This document shows, piece by piece, positions 18,809-27,891 of a DNA stretch of 64,000 nucleotides. The number at the start of each line of letters is the position of its first letter. Within the stretch, counting starts at the first letter, position 1. Under the pieces are notes generated by a model. That model was not told the DNA's origin. It worked only from the letters and a program-made list of their open reading frames with translations, and ran no database searches. Location: assembly GCA_052090825.1 (NCBI GenBank), contig JBQDBK010000002.1, forward strand, positions 115,718-179,717, written 5' to 3'. The position numbers were made by a program, and so were the translations under genes. The stretch comes from JBQDBK01 sp052090825. GTDB lineage: Bacteria; Bacillota; Clostridia; Tissierellales; Peptoniphilaceae.

Positions 18809-19259
18809 AAAAGTTCTTTTAGAAGAAATAGAAAGTATAAGAAACACTGATGAAAAACTTACTTATATAGCTTTAGTTGATTTTCATTCAAGAAATAAAT
18901 ATTTATATTTTTGTTATAATACTTCAATTAAAGATAAGCTTGGAAGAATAGTAGCTAATAATGAAAATTTAAACTTTGTAGATATTTATAATTTATATTA
19001 CAATAATTTGTTGATCCTACTAAGAGAAGATTTGACCATGGGAAAGGTTATTAATGCCTTGACACATATAGCTGGGTATTTTAAAAATGATTTAAAAAAA
19101 TTAGAAAAAGATAAGCTTATATATGAAATAGAAAATTTATCTCACAATAAAGATAACTTACCTAATATTTTAAAAACACTTAAAAACTATGCTCTTAAAT
19201 ATAAAAAAGATTATATATTAAAACAGACTATATTTAATTTATTAGAAATTGAAAGTTAG
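18792..19259 (+). CDS. YbgA-like DUF1722 protein
   Basis: The 155-residue protein starts at TTG 18792 after AGGAGAAG, inside the photolyase gene. It has the DUF1722 pattern: FHSRNKYLYFCYN (family HxxxK), KLGRIVANNENLN, then NALTHIAGYFKNDL and a C-terminal YALKYKKDYILKQT. The domain is predicted to be all helical and is often fused to DUF523 or encoded next to photolyase. Its biochemical role is unknown. Conserved linkage suggests a function related to photolyase or DNA repair, but this is inference. Confidence 0.85.
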   Translation: MTKNIEKVLLEEIESIRNTDEKLTYIALVDFHSRNKYLYFCYNTSIKDKLGRIVANNENLNFVDIYNLYYNNLLILLREDLTMGKVINALTHIAGYFKNDLKKLEKDKLIYEIENLSHNKDNLPNILKTLKNYALKYKKDYILKQTIFNLLEIES

Positions 19260-19449
19260 GTAAATATTTAATAGTAGCTAGTTTATATTAATTATTAAGG
19301 TATATAAATCCTATTTTAAATATTTGTTAAAGTAATTTATGTGAAATTTTTAGAATATATTTAAACTTATAAAGATTTTTATTACATTTAAAGGGTATAA
19401 ATTATTTATAAAGAAGAATTAGTTAATTGTGAATAATAAGGAGAAAATT

Positions 19450-19923
19450 ATGTCAATATATGATTATAAAGTAAAAGATGCAGAAGGAAGAGAAGTTAGT
19501 ATGTCTGATTACAAGGGGAAAGTTCTGTTAATAGTTAATACTGCAACAGGATGTGGTTTTACACCTCAGTATGAAGGATTAGAAGAACTTTATGAAAAGT
19601 ATAAAGAAGATGGATTCGAAATACTAGATTTTCCATGCAATCAATTTGGAAATCAAGCTCCAGGTACAGATGAAGAAATAGTTGGTTTTTGTAAATCAAT
19701 ATACAATACAAGTTTTAAGCAATTTTCGAAAATTGAAGTAAATGGTGATAATGAAGATCCACTATTCACATTTTTAAAATCAGAAAAAGGCGGGATTTTA
19801 GGAGACAAAATAAAGTGGAATTTTACTAAATTTCTAGTAGATAAAGAAGGAAATGTTGTTAAGAGATTTGCTTCTAGCGTTAAACCAGAAAAAATTGAGA
19901 GTGATATAAAAAATTTATTATAA
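19450..19923 (+). CDS. Glutathione peroxidase-family thiol peroxidase
   Basis: The 157-residue protein starts at ATG 19450, preceded by AAGGAG. An in-frame GTG at 19429 lies before that site. The catalytic residue is Cys35 in NTATGCGFTPQY (Cys, not selenocysteine). Supporting motifs are LDFPCNQFGNQAPG and KWNFTKFLVDKEG. Bacterial Cys-type members usually use thioredoxin rather than glutathione to reduce hydroperoxides. With the catalase remnant nearby, this may be one of the remaining peroxide defences in the region. Confidence 0.9.
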   Translation: MSIYDYKVKDAEGREVSMSDYKGKVLLIVNTATGCGFTPQYEGLEELYEKYKEDGFEILDFPCNQFGNQAPGTDEEIVGFCKSIYNTSFKQFSKIEVNGDNEDPLFTFLKSEKGGILGDKIKWNFTKFLVDKEGNVVKRFASSVKPEKIESDIKNLL

Positions 19924-19927
19924 ATAC

Positions 19928-19970
19928 AAGGACTTTATCTATTATATAGATAAGGTTCTTATTTTATTTT
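19928..19970 (+). terminator. Terminator after the peroxidase gene
   Basis: A 15-base stem with two G-U pairs (arms AAGGACTTTATCTAT and ATAGATAAGGTTCTT) is followed by ATTTTATTTT. Confidence 0.75.
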
Positions 19971-20014
19971 CATAGACTTATGCGTATACAAATAAGTCTA
20001 TGAAAATAAAATAA
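19959..20014. repeat. Perfect 22-base inverted repeat
   Basis: The arms at 19959-19980 and 19993-20014 are exact reverse complements (core TTTTCATAGACTTA) around a 12-base loop. It lies between the peroxidase terminator and the flavoprotein gene. There is no T run after the right arm, so it is a poor plus-strand terminator. Confidence 0.85.
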
Positions 20015-20054
20015 ACTAAAAAGATAAAGAATTAGAAGAAGGTATTAAGTTTTT

Positions 20055-21713
20055 ATGGAAAATATAATATATACAGATGTGTTAGTAATAGGAAGTGGAA
20101 TAGCAGGCATTACTTCCTCTATAAATGCTTCCAAAAATGGCTCTAAGGTTCTTATGATTTCATCAAGAGACATTTTTTCTGGTTCAAGTTTTTATCCTGG
20201 TACATGGGGACTAGGTCTTATTGGACCAGAAGATGAAAGTGATATTGAAAGCCTAATTGAAAGTATTTTGAGAAGGGGAAAAGGAGTTGCTTTAGATTTC
20301 TTAGTTAGAACCTTTATAGAAAATCTCAATCCCAGCATAGATGAATTTGAAAAATTAGGAATAAAATTAAAAAAGCCAGATAAAGCTAAAGAAAAAGAAA
20401 TAGAGTATATACCTTGTTTTGATAATAAAATTCGAAGATGGCGTGGGTTAACTAAAGAAAATTTAAAAAATTCTATGATGGATATTTTTAATAGTTATAA
20501 TATAAAAACTATGCCATTTTGCCAAGCGGTAGACTTAATAAAAAAAGATAATAAAATTTTAGGTGCAACCGCCATAAAAGATAAGAAAAGTCTAGTTCAA
20601 ATTAGGGCAAAAGCTACAATACTAACTAGTGGGGGTTTATCAGGTCTATATAAAAATTATTTAACAACTAGTGATGTAGAAGGAATAGGATTAGGAATGG
20701 CGCTAAAAAGTGGAGCAAAGGCAATAAATTTGGAATTTTCTCAAATTATGCTTGCATTTGTTTATCCAAGTCCAAAGACTATATACAATGAAAAAACTTT
20801 TTTAGCTAGTGAATTTTATAATGAAAAAAAAGAAAGCTTTATAGAAAAATATTTGCCGGATAAACTAAGTATAGAAGAAGTTTTAGATAATAGAAGAAAA
20901 CACGGTCCATTTTCTTCTGAAGGAATAGGTAAATATGTTGATTTAGCTATTTTAAAAGAAACATCAAAACAAAAAGAAAAGTATGTTAACTTAAAATATA
21001 ATTTAGATAAATTAAATGTGAATGCAGACTTTATTAAGACATATTTTAATTGGTTAAGGCATGAAAAGTCAATTACTGTTGAAAATAAGATAAAAATAGC
21101 GCATTATATGCATGCTTCAAATGGTGGTATTTTAATAAATGAAAAGGGAGAGAGTTCTATAGAAGGTCTTTATGCTGCAGGTGAGATTACAGGAGGTATG
21201 CATGGAGCAGATAGAATTGGAGGTTTATCTACTGCTAATGCAATAGTTTTTGGAAAAATAGCAGGACAAAATGCAAGTAGATATGCTTTAAAATCTAAGA
21301 AAAATTTAGAAGAATTAAATTATTTTATGGAAGAAATCTACATAGAAGATGCAGATAAAAAATTAAAAAAACTTAGAGAGTTAATGCAAGACTATGCCTT
21401 TTTAATAAGAAGAGAGGCTGATTTAAACTATCTTTTAGAAGAATTACCTAAACTACTGTTAAAAAGGAAAGATAAGGGTAGTATTGAAGAACTTTTAACT
21501 TCAAAAAAACTATACTTTTCAGTAATTTCTGCAATGTCTATAGTTGTACTTCAAAGAAAAAGGAAAGAAAGCAGGGGATCTCATTATAGGGAAGATTATC
21601 CTCAAAATAATCCAAAATTTAATCACCCTTTTATATTAGAATTTATAGAAAAAAATAATAATTTTAATGAAAAGTTTTTTAGGGTAAGTAAATATAAAAA
21701 TGAGAATAACTAG
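20055..21713 (+). CDS. FAD-dependent fumarate reductase/L-aspartate oxidase-like flavoprotein
   Basis: This 552-residue cytosolic flavoprotein has an N-terminal FAD motif, VIGSGIAGITSSINASKNG. It also has the substrate-capping and catalytic regions of the succinate dehydrogenase/fumarate reductase family (GLGLIG, HASNGGILINEKGESSIEG, then LYAAGEITGGMHGADRIGG). Closest in layout to NadB (L-aspartate oxidase). nadA and nadC, which normally accompany nadB, are absent here, so the substrate may be another 2-oxo or enoate compound. The ATG is preceded by AGAAGG. A large inverted repeat lies upstream. Confidence 0.8.
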   Translation: MENIIYTDVLVIGSGIAGITSSINASKNGSKVLMISSRDIFSGSSFYPGTWGLGLIGPEDESDIESLIESILRRGKGVALDFLVRTFIENLNPSIDEFEKLGIKLKKPDKAKEKEIEYIPCFDNKIRRWRGLTKENLKNSMMDIFNSYNIKTMPFCQAVDLIKKDNKILGATAIKDKKSLVQIRAKATILTSGGLSGLYKNYLTTSDVEGIGLGMALKSGAKAINLEFSQIMLAFVYPSPKTIYNEKTFLASEFYNEKKESFIEKYLPDKLSIEEVLDNRRKHGPFSSEGIGKYVDLAILKETSKQKEKYVNLKYNLDKLNVNADFIKTYFNWLRHEKSITVENKIKIAHYMHASNGGILINEKGESSIEGLYAAGEITGGMHGADRIGGLSTANAIVFGKIAGQNASRYALKSKKNLEELNYFMEEIYIEDADKKLKKLRELMQDYAFLIRREADLNYLLEELPKLLLKRKDKGSIEELLTSKKLYFSVISAMSIVVLQRKRKESRGSHYREDYPQNNPKFNHPFILEFIEKNNNFNEKFFRVSKYKNENN

Positions 21714-21875
21714 CTTAAACTATGAAAAAAATTTATTAATAAAAGACAAGAAAAATTATAAAAATATATTTATAGAAGTTCCTTTATAATTAAAATAAAC
21801 CTAAAACTTTATTTATATTTAAGTTTAAAAAATTTATGTGTGAAAACTAATATTAAATGGATAAGGAGCAATGAT

Positions 21876-22526
21876 ATGAAAAAAATTTTGCTAATAGAAG
21901 ATAATCAAGACTTATCTAGGGAAATAAAAAAATTTATAGAAAATTTTCAATACCAAGTAAAAATAGTAGAGAGCTTAAAAGAAGCAAGAGAAAGTTTAAA
22001 AGAAAAATTTGATATAGCTCTTTTGGATATAAACTTACCGGATGGTCAGGGTATAGAAATATTGAGTCTTTTAAAAATTAAAGGTATAAAAACTATAATA
22101 ACAACCGTAAAAAATGATGAGGATTTTATTATAAATTCTTTAGATAATGGAGCAGATGACTACATAGTAAAACCTTTTAGTTTAGCAGTTTTAAGGGCCA
22201 GAATAGATTTAGCTTTAAGGGAGAGCTTAATAGTTTCAGATAAGAAAATAGAATATAAAAATTTCTTATTAGATAAAGAAAATAAATATATTTTTTTAAA
22301 AGGGCAAAAGCTAGATTTAAGTGTTAAGGAATTAGATATACTATCCTTATTTATAAAAAATCCCCATAAAATTTTCACTAGAGAATTTTTATTAGAAAGA
22401 TTTTGGGATTCTAATGAAAATTATGTAAATGACAATACTCTTACGGTTACTATAAAAAGAATTAGAGAAAAAATAAAGGAGGAATCTATCACCACTATAC
22501 GAGGGATAGGTTATAAATTAGATTAA
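21876..22526 (+). CDS. OmpR/PhoB-family response regulator
   Basis: The 216-residue protein starts at ATG 21876 after AAGGAG. An in-frame GTG at 21840 has no ribosome site. The receiver domain has acidic residues at EDN, the phosphate-accepting Asp51 in LLDINLPDG, and Lys in IVKPF. The C-terminal winged helix contains LSVKELDILSLFIKNP and the recognition-helix region TVTIKRIREKIKEE. It forms an operon with the histidine kinase (one-base gap) and the downstream ABC exporter genes, which it probably controls. Confidence 0.93.
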   Translation: MKKILLIEDNQDLSREIKKFIENFQYQVKIVESLKEARESLKEKFDIALLDINLPDGQGIEILSLLKIKGIKTIITTVKNDEDFIINSLDNGADDYIVKPFSLAVLRARIDLALRESLIVSDKKIEYKNFLLDKENKYIFLKGQKLDLSVKELDILSLFIKNPHKIFTREFLLERFWDSNENYVNDNTLTVTIKRIREKIKEESITTIRGIGYKLD

Positions 22527-22527
22527 T

Positions 22528-23391
22528 ATGGAGACTTTAAAACTAATAATAATACTTATCTTGACTATAGTCTTAACTTATCTATTCTTAGAAAAGAAAA
22601 AGAATAAAAGAATTAATGAACTTATAAAAATGATTGAAAATTTAAATAGGCAAGATTACAAAATAAATATAAAACAAGATGAATTTTCAAAACTAGAAGA
22701 TGATATATATAAATTATTTTTAAAAAATGTAGAAGAAAAAGAAAATACAGATAAGCTTTACAAGAGTCAATCTAAAAATTTAGAAGACATAGCTCACCAA
22801 ATAAAAACACCTATAACAGCTATTAGCTTTAGGTTGGAGAATATGGAAAATAGTGAAGATGTAGAAAACTTAAAAAAACAAATTAGTCGTTTAAATAATT
22901 TAACAGATATACTTTTGAAACTTTCTAGCCTTGATGCAAATATAGGTAAAATGAAGAGGGAAGAAATGGACTTGGAAGAGATAGTTGATTATTCCCTTGA
23001 CATATTGGAGGGTGGTATTTCCGATAAAAATATAGGAGTAGAAAAAGATAAACTAAAAGGGAAAATAGTAGGAGATTATTATTGGATAGGGAAAGCAATA
23101 ATTAATATATTAAAAAATGCTATATACATTTCAGAAAATAGAAAAATATACATATATTCCAACTATAATCCTCTATATAGAGAACTCTGTATTGAAGATG
23201 AAGCCGGAGGAATAAGGGAAGAAAATATAAATAAAATTTTTAGAAGATTTTATAAAAGTCCTGATTCGAAAGGATTTGGTATAGGACTTGCTATGGCAAA
23301 AACTATTATAGAGGCCAATAATGGTGAAATAGAAGTTGAAAATACAAAAAGAGGAGCAAAATTCAGAATAAAATTTTATAAAGTCACTTAA
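22528..23391 (+). CDS. Sensor histidine kinase
   Basis: This 287-residue kinase has a single N-terminal helix (about 5-21) and no extracytoplasmic sensor domain, so it probably senses in or near the membrane or through its ABC partner. The phospho-acceptor is His90 in EDIAHQIKTPI. The N box is INILKNAIYISENR. The ATP-lid region has EDEAGGI and GFGIGLAMAK. This short layout is typical of kinases linked to peptide-antibiotic ABC exporters. The ATG overlaps the end of the regulator gene region without a clear ribosome site, which suggests coupling. Confidence 0.9.
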   Translation: METLKLIIILILTIVLTYLFLEKKKNKRINELIKMIENLNRQDYKINIKQDEFSKLEDDIYKLFLKNVEEKENTDKLYKSQSKNLEDIAHQIKTPITAISFRLENMENSEDVENLKKQISRLNNLTDILLKLSSLDANIGKMKREEMDLEEIVDYSLDILEGGISDKNIGVEKDKLKGKIVGDYYWIGKAIINILKNAIYISENRKIYIYSNYNPLYRELCIEDEAGGIREENINKIFRRFYKSPDSKGFGIGLAMAKTIIEANNGEIEVENTKRGAKFRIKFYKVT

Positions 23392-23434
23392 ATGTCATTT
23401 TCATTTATTAACATAAGCTTAAGGAGGAATGAAA

Positions 23435-24115
23435 ATGGAAATCTTGAGGACGGAAAATCTAACTAGGATATTTGGAGAAGGAGACTTAAAAGTTGTAGCG
23501 GTAGACAATGTAAATCTTTTAATAGAAAGAGGAGAGCTTATTTCCATAGTGGGTGCTAGCGGTTCAGGTAAATCCACTTTATTACACTTACTTGGAGGTG
23601 TTGATACTCCAACTAGGGGGAAAATATATTTAGAAAATAATGACATATCTAAATACAGCTCTAAAGAATTAGCTCTATTTAGAAGAAGAAAGGTCGGTTT
23701 AATTTATTAATTTTATAACCTGATACCTAATTTAACAGTAAAAAATAATATATTATTGCCCTTAGTTTTAGATAAAAAGAAAGTAGATCAAGAATATTTC
23801 AATGAGATAGTAGAAAAATTAGGAATAAGAAATAAGCTATCTAACTTTCCCAAAGAATTATCTGGAGGACAAGAGCAAAGAGTTGCCATAGCTAGGTCCT
23901 TAATTTATAAGCCATCAATAATCTTAGCTGATGAACCCACTGGTAATTTAGATAAAGAAAATTCTAAAGAGATAATGGAGCTTTTAAAATACTCTAATAA
24001 GATATATAAACAAACTATTTTAATAATAACTCATGATGAAAAACTAGCCCTTGCTACAAATAGAATTATAAAAATAGAAGATGGGAAAATTATAGGCGAT
24101 GAGAAAAATGAATAA
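23435..24115 (+). pseudogene. ABC exporter ATPase with a nonsense codon at the Q-loop glutamine
   Basis: The start is ATG 23435, seven bases after AGGAGG. Walker A GASGSGKST lies at 40-48. The frame stops at TAA 23708-23710, codon 92, right after KVGLIY and before FYNLIPNLTVKNNI. In MacB/BceA-type ATPases this position is the Q-loop Gln (CAA), so one C-to-T change explains the stop. The same frame continues with LSGGQEQRVAIARSL, Walker B ILADEPTGNLD and the switch His to 24115. Unless the stop is read through, no active ATPase forms. It overlaps the permease gene by 17 bases. Confidence 0.85.
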
Positions 24116-26570
24116 AAAGAATTTTTCTATAATTATGTCTGTATTTATAGCAAGTTTTGTAGTTACTATATTAGGATATATTATAATTAACCAAAATATG
24201 GAAAAGTATTATTTTAATAGGATAAATATGCCAGAAGATATACTTGTTTATAAATTAGTAAATGGAGATACAGTCTCAGATATAAAAAAGATAAAAAATG
24301 TAAAAAAAGTGGGATTAAAAAGTGAAGATAAGTCTGTAAAAATAAAAAATGAAGTTTCAAGGTTCACAGCCTTTGATGAAGAATATTTTTCTATGCAATA
24401 TAAATTTCTAAAAGAAGGAGAAATGCCAGAGAACCTTGAAGAAATTGTAATTTCAGAAAGTATGAAAAAAGATTTAGGACTTAATTTAGGAGATAAGGTA
24501 AATTTAGAATTTGGAAACAGGTACTTAAGAGGAGAATTAATAGATCCTGATAAAGTTTATAATAAAAATGAAGTATTTAAGAACTTAAAAGGGAAGACAT
24601 ATAAAATTGTTGGGATATATGAGGATAAAAATAATTTAGGACTAAAAAATATATTTGGATTTATAGGAAATAAAGATGGGAAGTATTATCCTTGCCTTAA
24701 ATTAGATAATTTATCAAAAGCCTATGAAACTAAGGATAAAATAAAGACTTTGCTGGATTCTAAATATAATGAAAATGTCACGCTTATTCTCAATGAAGGG
24801 ATATTAAGATTTTTTCATATATTAGAAGAAGGTTCAAATCCAACTCAGTTTATACTAAGTAAATTAGTGACTCCATTTGTGCTAATACTTATTTTTGTTT
24901 TTATGATAAAGAATATTTTTAATATCTGGGCAATTCATAAGATTAAAGAACTATCTATGTATAAGTCAATAGGTGCAACTAATTTTCAAATATATAAATT
25001 ACTCTTAAAAGATTCTTTAAAAATTTCTCTTATTCCTTTGATATTAGGAGAAATAATTGGGTTTGTAGTTATGAAACTTACATTTAATAAGATTTTCTCT
25101 TTAAAAAGAGCTTTAGGAAATTTGGAATATTCGGAGTATTATTTTAACTATACTACTATACTTATCATAAGTATCACACTTTTACTTATCATAAGTTTAG
25201 CAGTATCTTTTCCTGCCAGGACAGTTTCAAAAATAGAAATATTAGAAGGATTAAGAGAAAATATTTCTTTTAAAAATTATAAGAAAAGGATATCGGATAA
25301 TTTATTTAAAGAATTAAAGATAAATAATAGAAAAATATTAAAACCAGCACTTATAATTATGACAGCAGGGCTTGTAATGGTTCAATGTATGTTTTATTTG
25401 ATAACCTTTGACAAGTATAATACTGAGAGGAGTAAAATAAATAAAGATTTTAATTTTAATTTAAGATACTCTACGAAGAATAATGCTTATCCTGAAATTT
25501 TCAATAAAATAAAAAAAGAGTTCAAACCAGAAAAATCTTTAGTAAGTATAGAAAAAAGATTTTATGTTAACTCTTCTAATCTTAAATATAGTAGAGAATT
25601 TAATGACATAGGTTTTGATAATCGATATAAACAAATCTATTATTATCCAGAATCTAATTTATTAGATGGCATTTTAATTGGGCTAGAAGAAAAAGAATTT
25701 GAAAAAATTAGCAAAAATAAGAACGACTTAGTCCTAGTTAATTGTGTACAAAAAGACCCAAAGGAATTTTATAGAGAGGCAGAATTTATACCATATTTGG
25801 ATAATTCAGTTAAAAAAGTAAAGATAAGATATTTAGAAGATTTTAAAGGACAAGATTTAAAGATAGATAAAAAAATAGATAAATTAATAGAAAATCAAAA
25901 TCCTTTATTCCTTTATTCTCTAGAATTTGTAACATCTATAGATAATTTTCAAAATATTTTAAAGAATGGGGAAGAAGAATTTAAGAATAATAACATGGAG
26001 CTTCCAAGAATTTATTATAACTTAGAAATGAAATTTAAAGAAGAAGACATATTATTAAATAGTAAAAAAATTGAAAATTTAATGGAAAATAATATTAGAG
26101 CTAATGAGAAGTACTATATTAGGAATATGATTTCAGAAAGAGAAAATAGTAAAATAAATAAAAATGGTATGCTGTTTCTTTTGTTATTAGTCTTAGTTTC
26201 ATCTATATTTTTAAATATAGCCAATACTTATTCTGCTACAAATCTTTTATTCTTTAATAGAAAAAAAGAGATTGGTATTTTATTAAGTAATGGTATGGAA
26301 AAAGAAGATTTAGAAAAATTATTGGAAAAAGAGATGAAAGAAAATATTATTTCTTCTCTATTAGTTTCTTTCATAATTACTTATCTAATAATAGGCTACT
26401 TAATTTACACTATACCTTATATAGATATTTTTAAATATTTATCTATGGTTGAATTTGGTCCTATGATTATAGTAGTCATTTTAATTTCATTATCTTCTTA
26501 TTTAATCTATACTTCAGCAATGAATAAGATAACAAAAAAAGAAATAATAGAACTTTTAAAAGTAGAATAA
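24099..26570 (+). CDS. FtsX-domain ABC exporter permease
   Basis: This 823-residue permease has a first helix at about 8-29, a large extracytoplasmic domain, an FtsX block of three helices (about 250-380, with IHKIKELSMYKSIGATNFQIY), a further helix, a second large extracytoplasmic domain, and a second FtsX block at the C-terminus (NRKKEIGILLSNGMEKEDL). The layout is that of peptide, lipoprotein or bacitracin-type exporters controlled by adjacent two-component systems. The frame is fully open although its ATPase gene carries a stop. The start overlaps the ATPase end, and ATG 24108 is an alternative. Confidence 0.88.
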   Translation: MRKMNKKNFSIIMSVFIASFVVTILGYIIINQNMEKYYFNRINMPEDILVYKLVNGDTVSDIKKIKNVKKVGLKSEDKSVKIKNEVSRFTAFDEEYFSMQYKFLKEGEMPENLEEIVISESMKKDLGLNLGDKVNLEFGNRYLRGELIDPDKVYNKNEVFKNLKGKTYKIVGIYEDKNNLGLKNIFGFIGNKDGKYYPCLKLDNLSKAYETKDKIKTLLDSKYNENVTLILNEGILRFFHILEEGSNPTQFILSKLVTPFVLILIFVFMIKNIFNIWAIHKIKELSMYKSIGATNFQIYKLLLKDSLKISLIPLILGEIIGFVVMKLTFNKIFSLKRALGNLEYSEYYFNYTTILIISITLLLIISLAVSFPARTVSKIEILEGLRENISFKNYKKRISDNLFKELKINNRKILKPALIIMTAGLVMVQCMFYLITFDKYNTERSKINKDFNFNLRYSTKNNAYPEIFNKIKKEFKPEKSLVSIEKRFYVNSSNLKYSREFNDIGFDNRYKQIYYYPESNLLDGILIGLEEKEFEKISKNKNDLVLVNCVQKDPKEFYREAEFIPYLDNSVKKVKIRYLEDFKGQDLKIDKKIDKLIENQNPLFLYSLEFVTSIDNFQNILKNGEEEFKNNNMELPRIYYNLEMKFKEEDILLNSKKIENLMENNIRANEKYYIRNMISERENSKINKNGMLFLLLLVLVSSIFLNIANTYSATNLLFFNRKKEIGILLSNGMEKEDLEKLLEKEMKENIISSLLVSFIITYLIIGYLIYTIPYIDIFKYLSMVEFGPMIIVVILISLSSYLIYTSAMNKITKKEIIELLKVE

Positions 26571-26573
26571 AAT

Positions 26574-26612
26574 AAAAAAGAATCAAGGAAATAATCTTGA
26601 TTCTTTTTTAAT
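26574..26612 (+). terminator. Terminator of the two-component/ABC operon
   Basis: The stem AAAAAAGAATCAAG / CTTGATTCTTTTTT has an eight-base loop and a T run. It is likely also usable from the other strand. Confidence 0.85.
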
Positions 26613-26659
26613 ACAAAGTTGAATTTTCTAAATCTTAATAAAGTTTATATTAATATAAA

Positions 26660-27682
26660 TTATTTATTAAGTATGAGTTTTTTAATTTCATAAATATCAA
26701 TCATTGAAGAAAAGTTTGGTGTATCCTTTCTTATTAAAAGTGATTTTATTCCCTCTTTCATATTTCCTTTTTCATAACAATAATTTAAAATATCCAAGTC
26801 TTTTTTAAATATTTCTTCTCTGCTTAAATTTTTATCTGCAAAATACTTATAAAATATTATTTGACTAGCTATTGGGTCTTTTGATCTAAGATTTTTTAAA
26901 GTTTCTTTTGCTATTTTACTAGGATCATTTTTAAGAGAGTTGTAAATTTCCTCCAAGCTATTTTTAGAAAAATTTTTTATAATAAAATCTTTGTTTTTTT
27001 CAAAAAATGAGGATTTAAATTTCACTGTATATTTATTTAATAGACTATTTATATCATTTTTCAAATCTTGTTTATTTTTACCTGTAAATTCAAGTGATTC
27101 AATTTCTTTAATGATTTTAGGCCAAGAAGAGTTATTTATAAAGTGACTGGCAAATCCAAAATCTAATATTTCAGATCCTTTATAAAAATTTCCTAAAAGT
27201 GTTAAATAAAGTGCTTTTACTCTTTCCAATTTAGAAATATAATGGCCTAAACCAACATCTGGGAAAATCCCTAAATTAACTTCAGGTAAAGCAAAAATAG
27301 TAGTTTCATCAGCTATTTTAAAGTCGCCTGACATACTTAGAGCCACGCCACCTCCCATGATAATTCCTTTAATATGAGAAATAATAAGTTTATCTGATTC
27401 AATTAAAAGTTTATTTAATAAAAATTCATATTCAAAATATTCTTTTGCAAGAGTATTTCTTTTTAAAGATTTATAATAAATTTCTTTAACATCCCCACCA
27501 GCACAAAAGGCTTTTTCTCCAGAGCTTGTAAGAAGAATAATTTTAATATTTTTATCGTTTTGACAAATATTTAAATTATCAATCATAGAAGCTATAGTTT
27601 CAGAGTTTAATACATTTAGTTGTTCAGGTCTATTGATGATTAAGTGAGCGATAGGGCCATTCTTTTTTAAAATAGATTTCAT
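26660..27682 (-). CDS. 3-hydroxyisobutyryl-CoA hydrolase-like protein (enoyl-CoA hydratase superfamily)
   Basis: This 340-residue protein of the crotonase fold has the motifs NRPEQLNVLN, GEKAFCAGGDVKEIY (oxyanion-hole loop), IKGIIMGGGVALSM (second oxyanion Gly), and PEVNLGIFPDVGLGHYISKL with the catalytic acidic residues. Length and the C-terminal extension fit the HIBYL-CoA hydrolase branch rather than simple hydratases of about 260 residues. It is a cytosolic enzyme of acyl-CoA metabolism. Substrate is not certain. It is monocistronic, starting at ATG after AAAGGTG. Confidence 0.85.
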   Translation of the reverse strand: MKSILKKNGPIAHLIINRPEQLNVLNSETIASMIDNLNICQNDKNIKIILLTSSGEKAFCAGGDVKEIYYKSLKRNTLAKEYFEYEFLLNKLLIESDKLIISHIKGIIMGGGVALSMSGDFKIADETTIFALPEVNLGIFPDVGLGHYISKLERVKALYLTLLGNFYKGSEILDFGFASHFINNSSWPKIIKEIESLEFTGKNKQDLKNDINSLLNKYTVKFKSSFFEKNKDFIIKNFSKNSLEEIYNSLKNDPSKIAKETLKNLRSKDPIASQIIFYKYFADKNLSREEIFKKDLDILNYCYEKGNMKEGIKSLLIRKDTPNFSSMIDIYEIKKLILNK

Positions 27683-27891
27683 AAGTTCACCTTTAAAAAA
27701 TAATTTTAGTTAATATTTATACTTAAACTATATATTGAAAAACAAATTTATTCAAGTTTGCTTAACAAAGATAAATTTTTATTAAATAAAAAATGAACTT
27801 TAACTAGTTTAAATTTTACAAAAGGGTATAAAATTTATAGTATAGTTAATTCTATTTTGTAAGATTTACTTTAAAGTTTTAGGAGGGAATC

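Noticed and set aside
23708..23710. Programmed recoding at the ATPase stop codon
   Set aside because: I see no adjacent stimulatory hairpin or slippery sequence. A single C-to-T mutation is simpler, though the case is kept as a finding.
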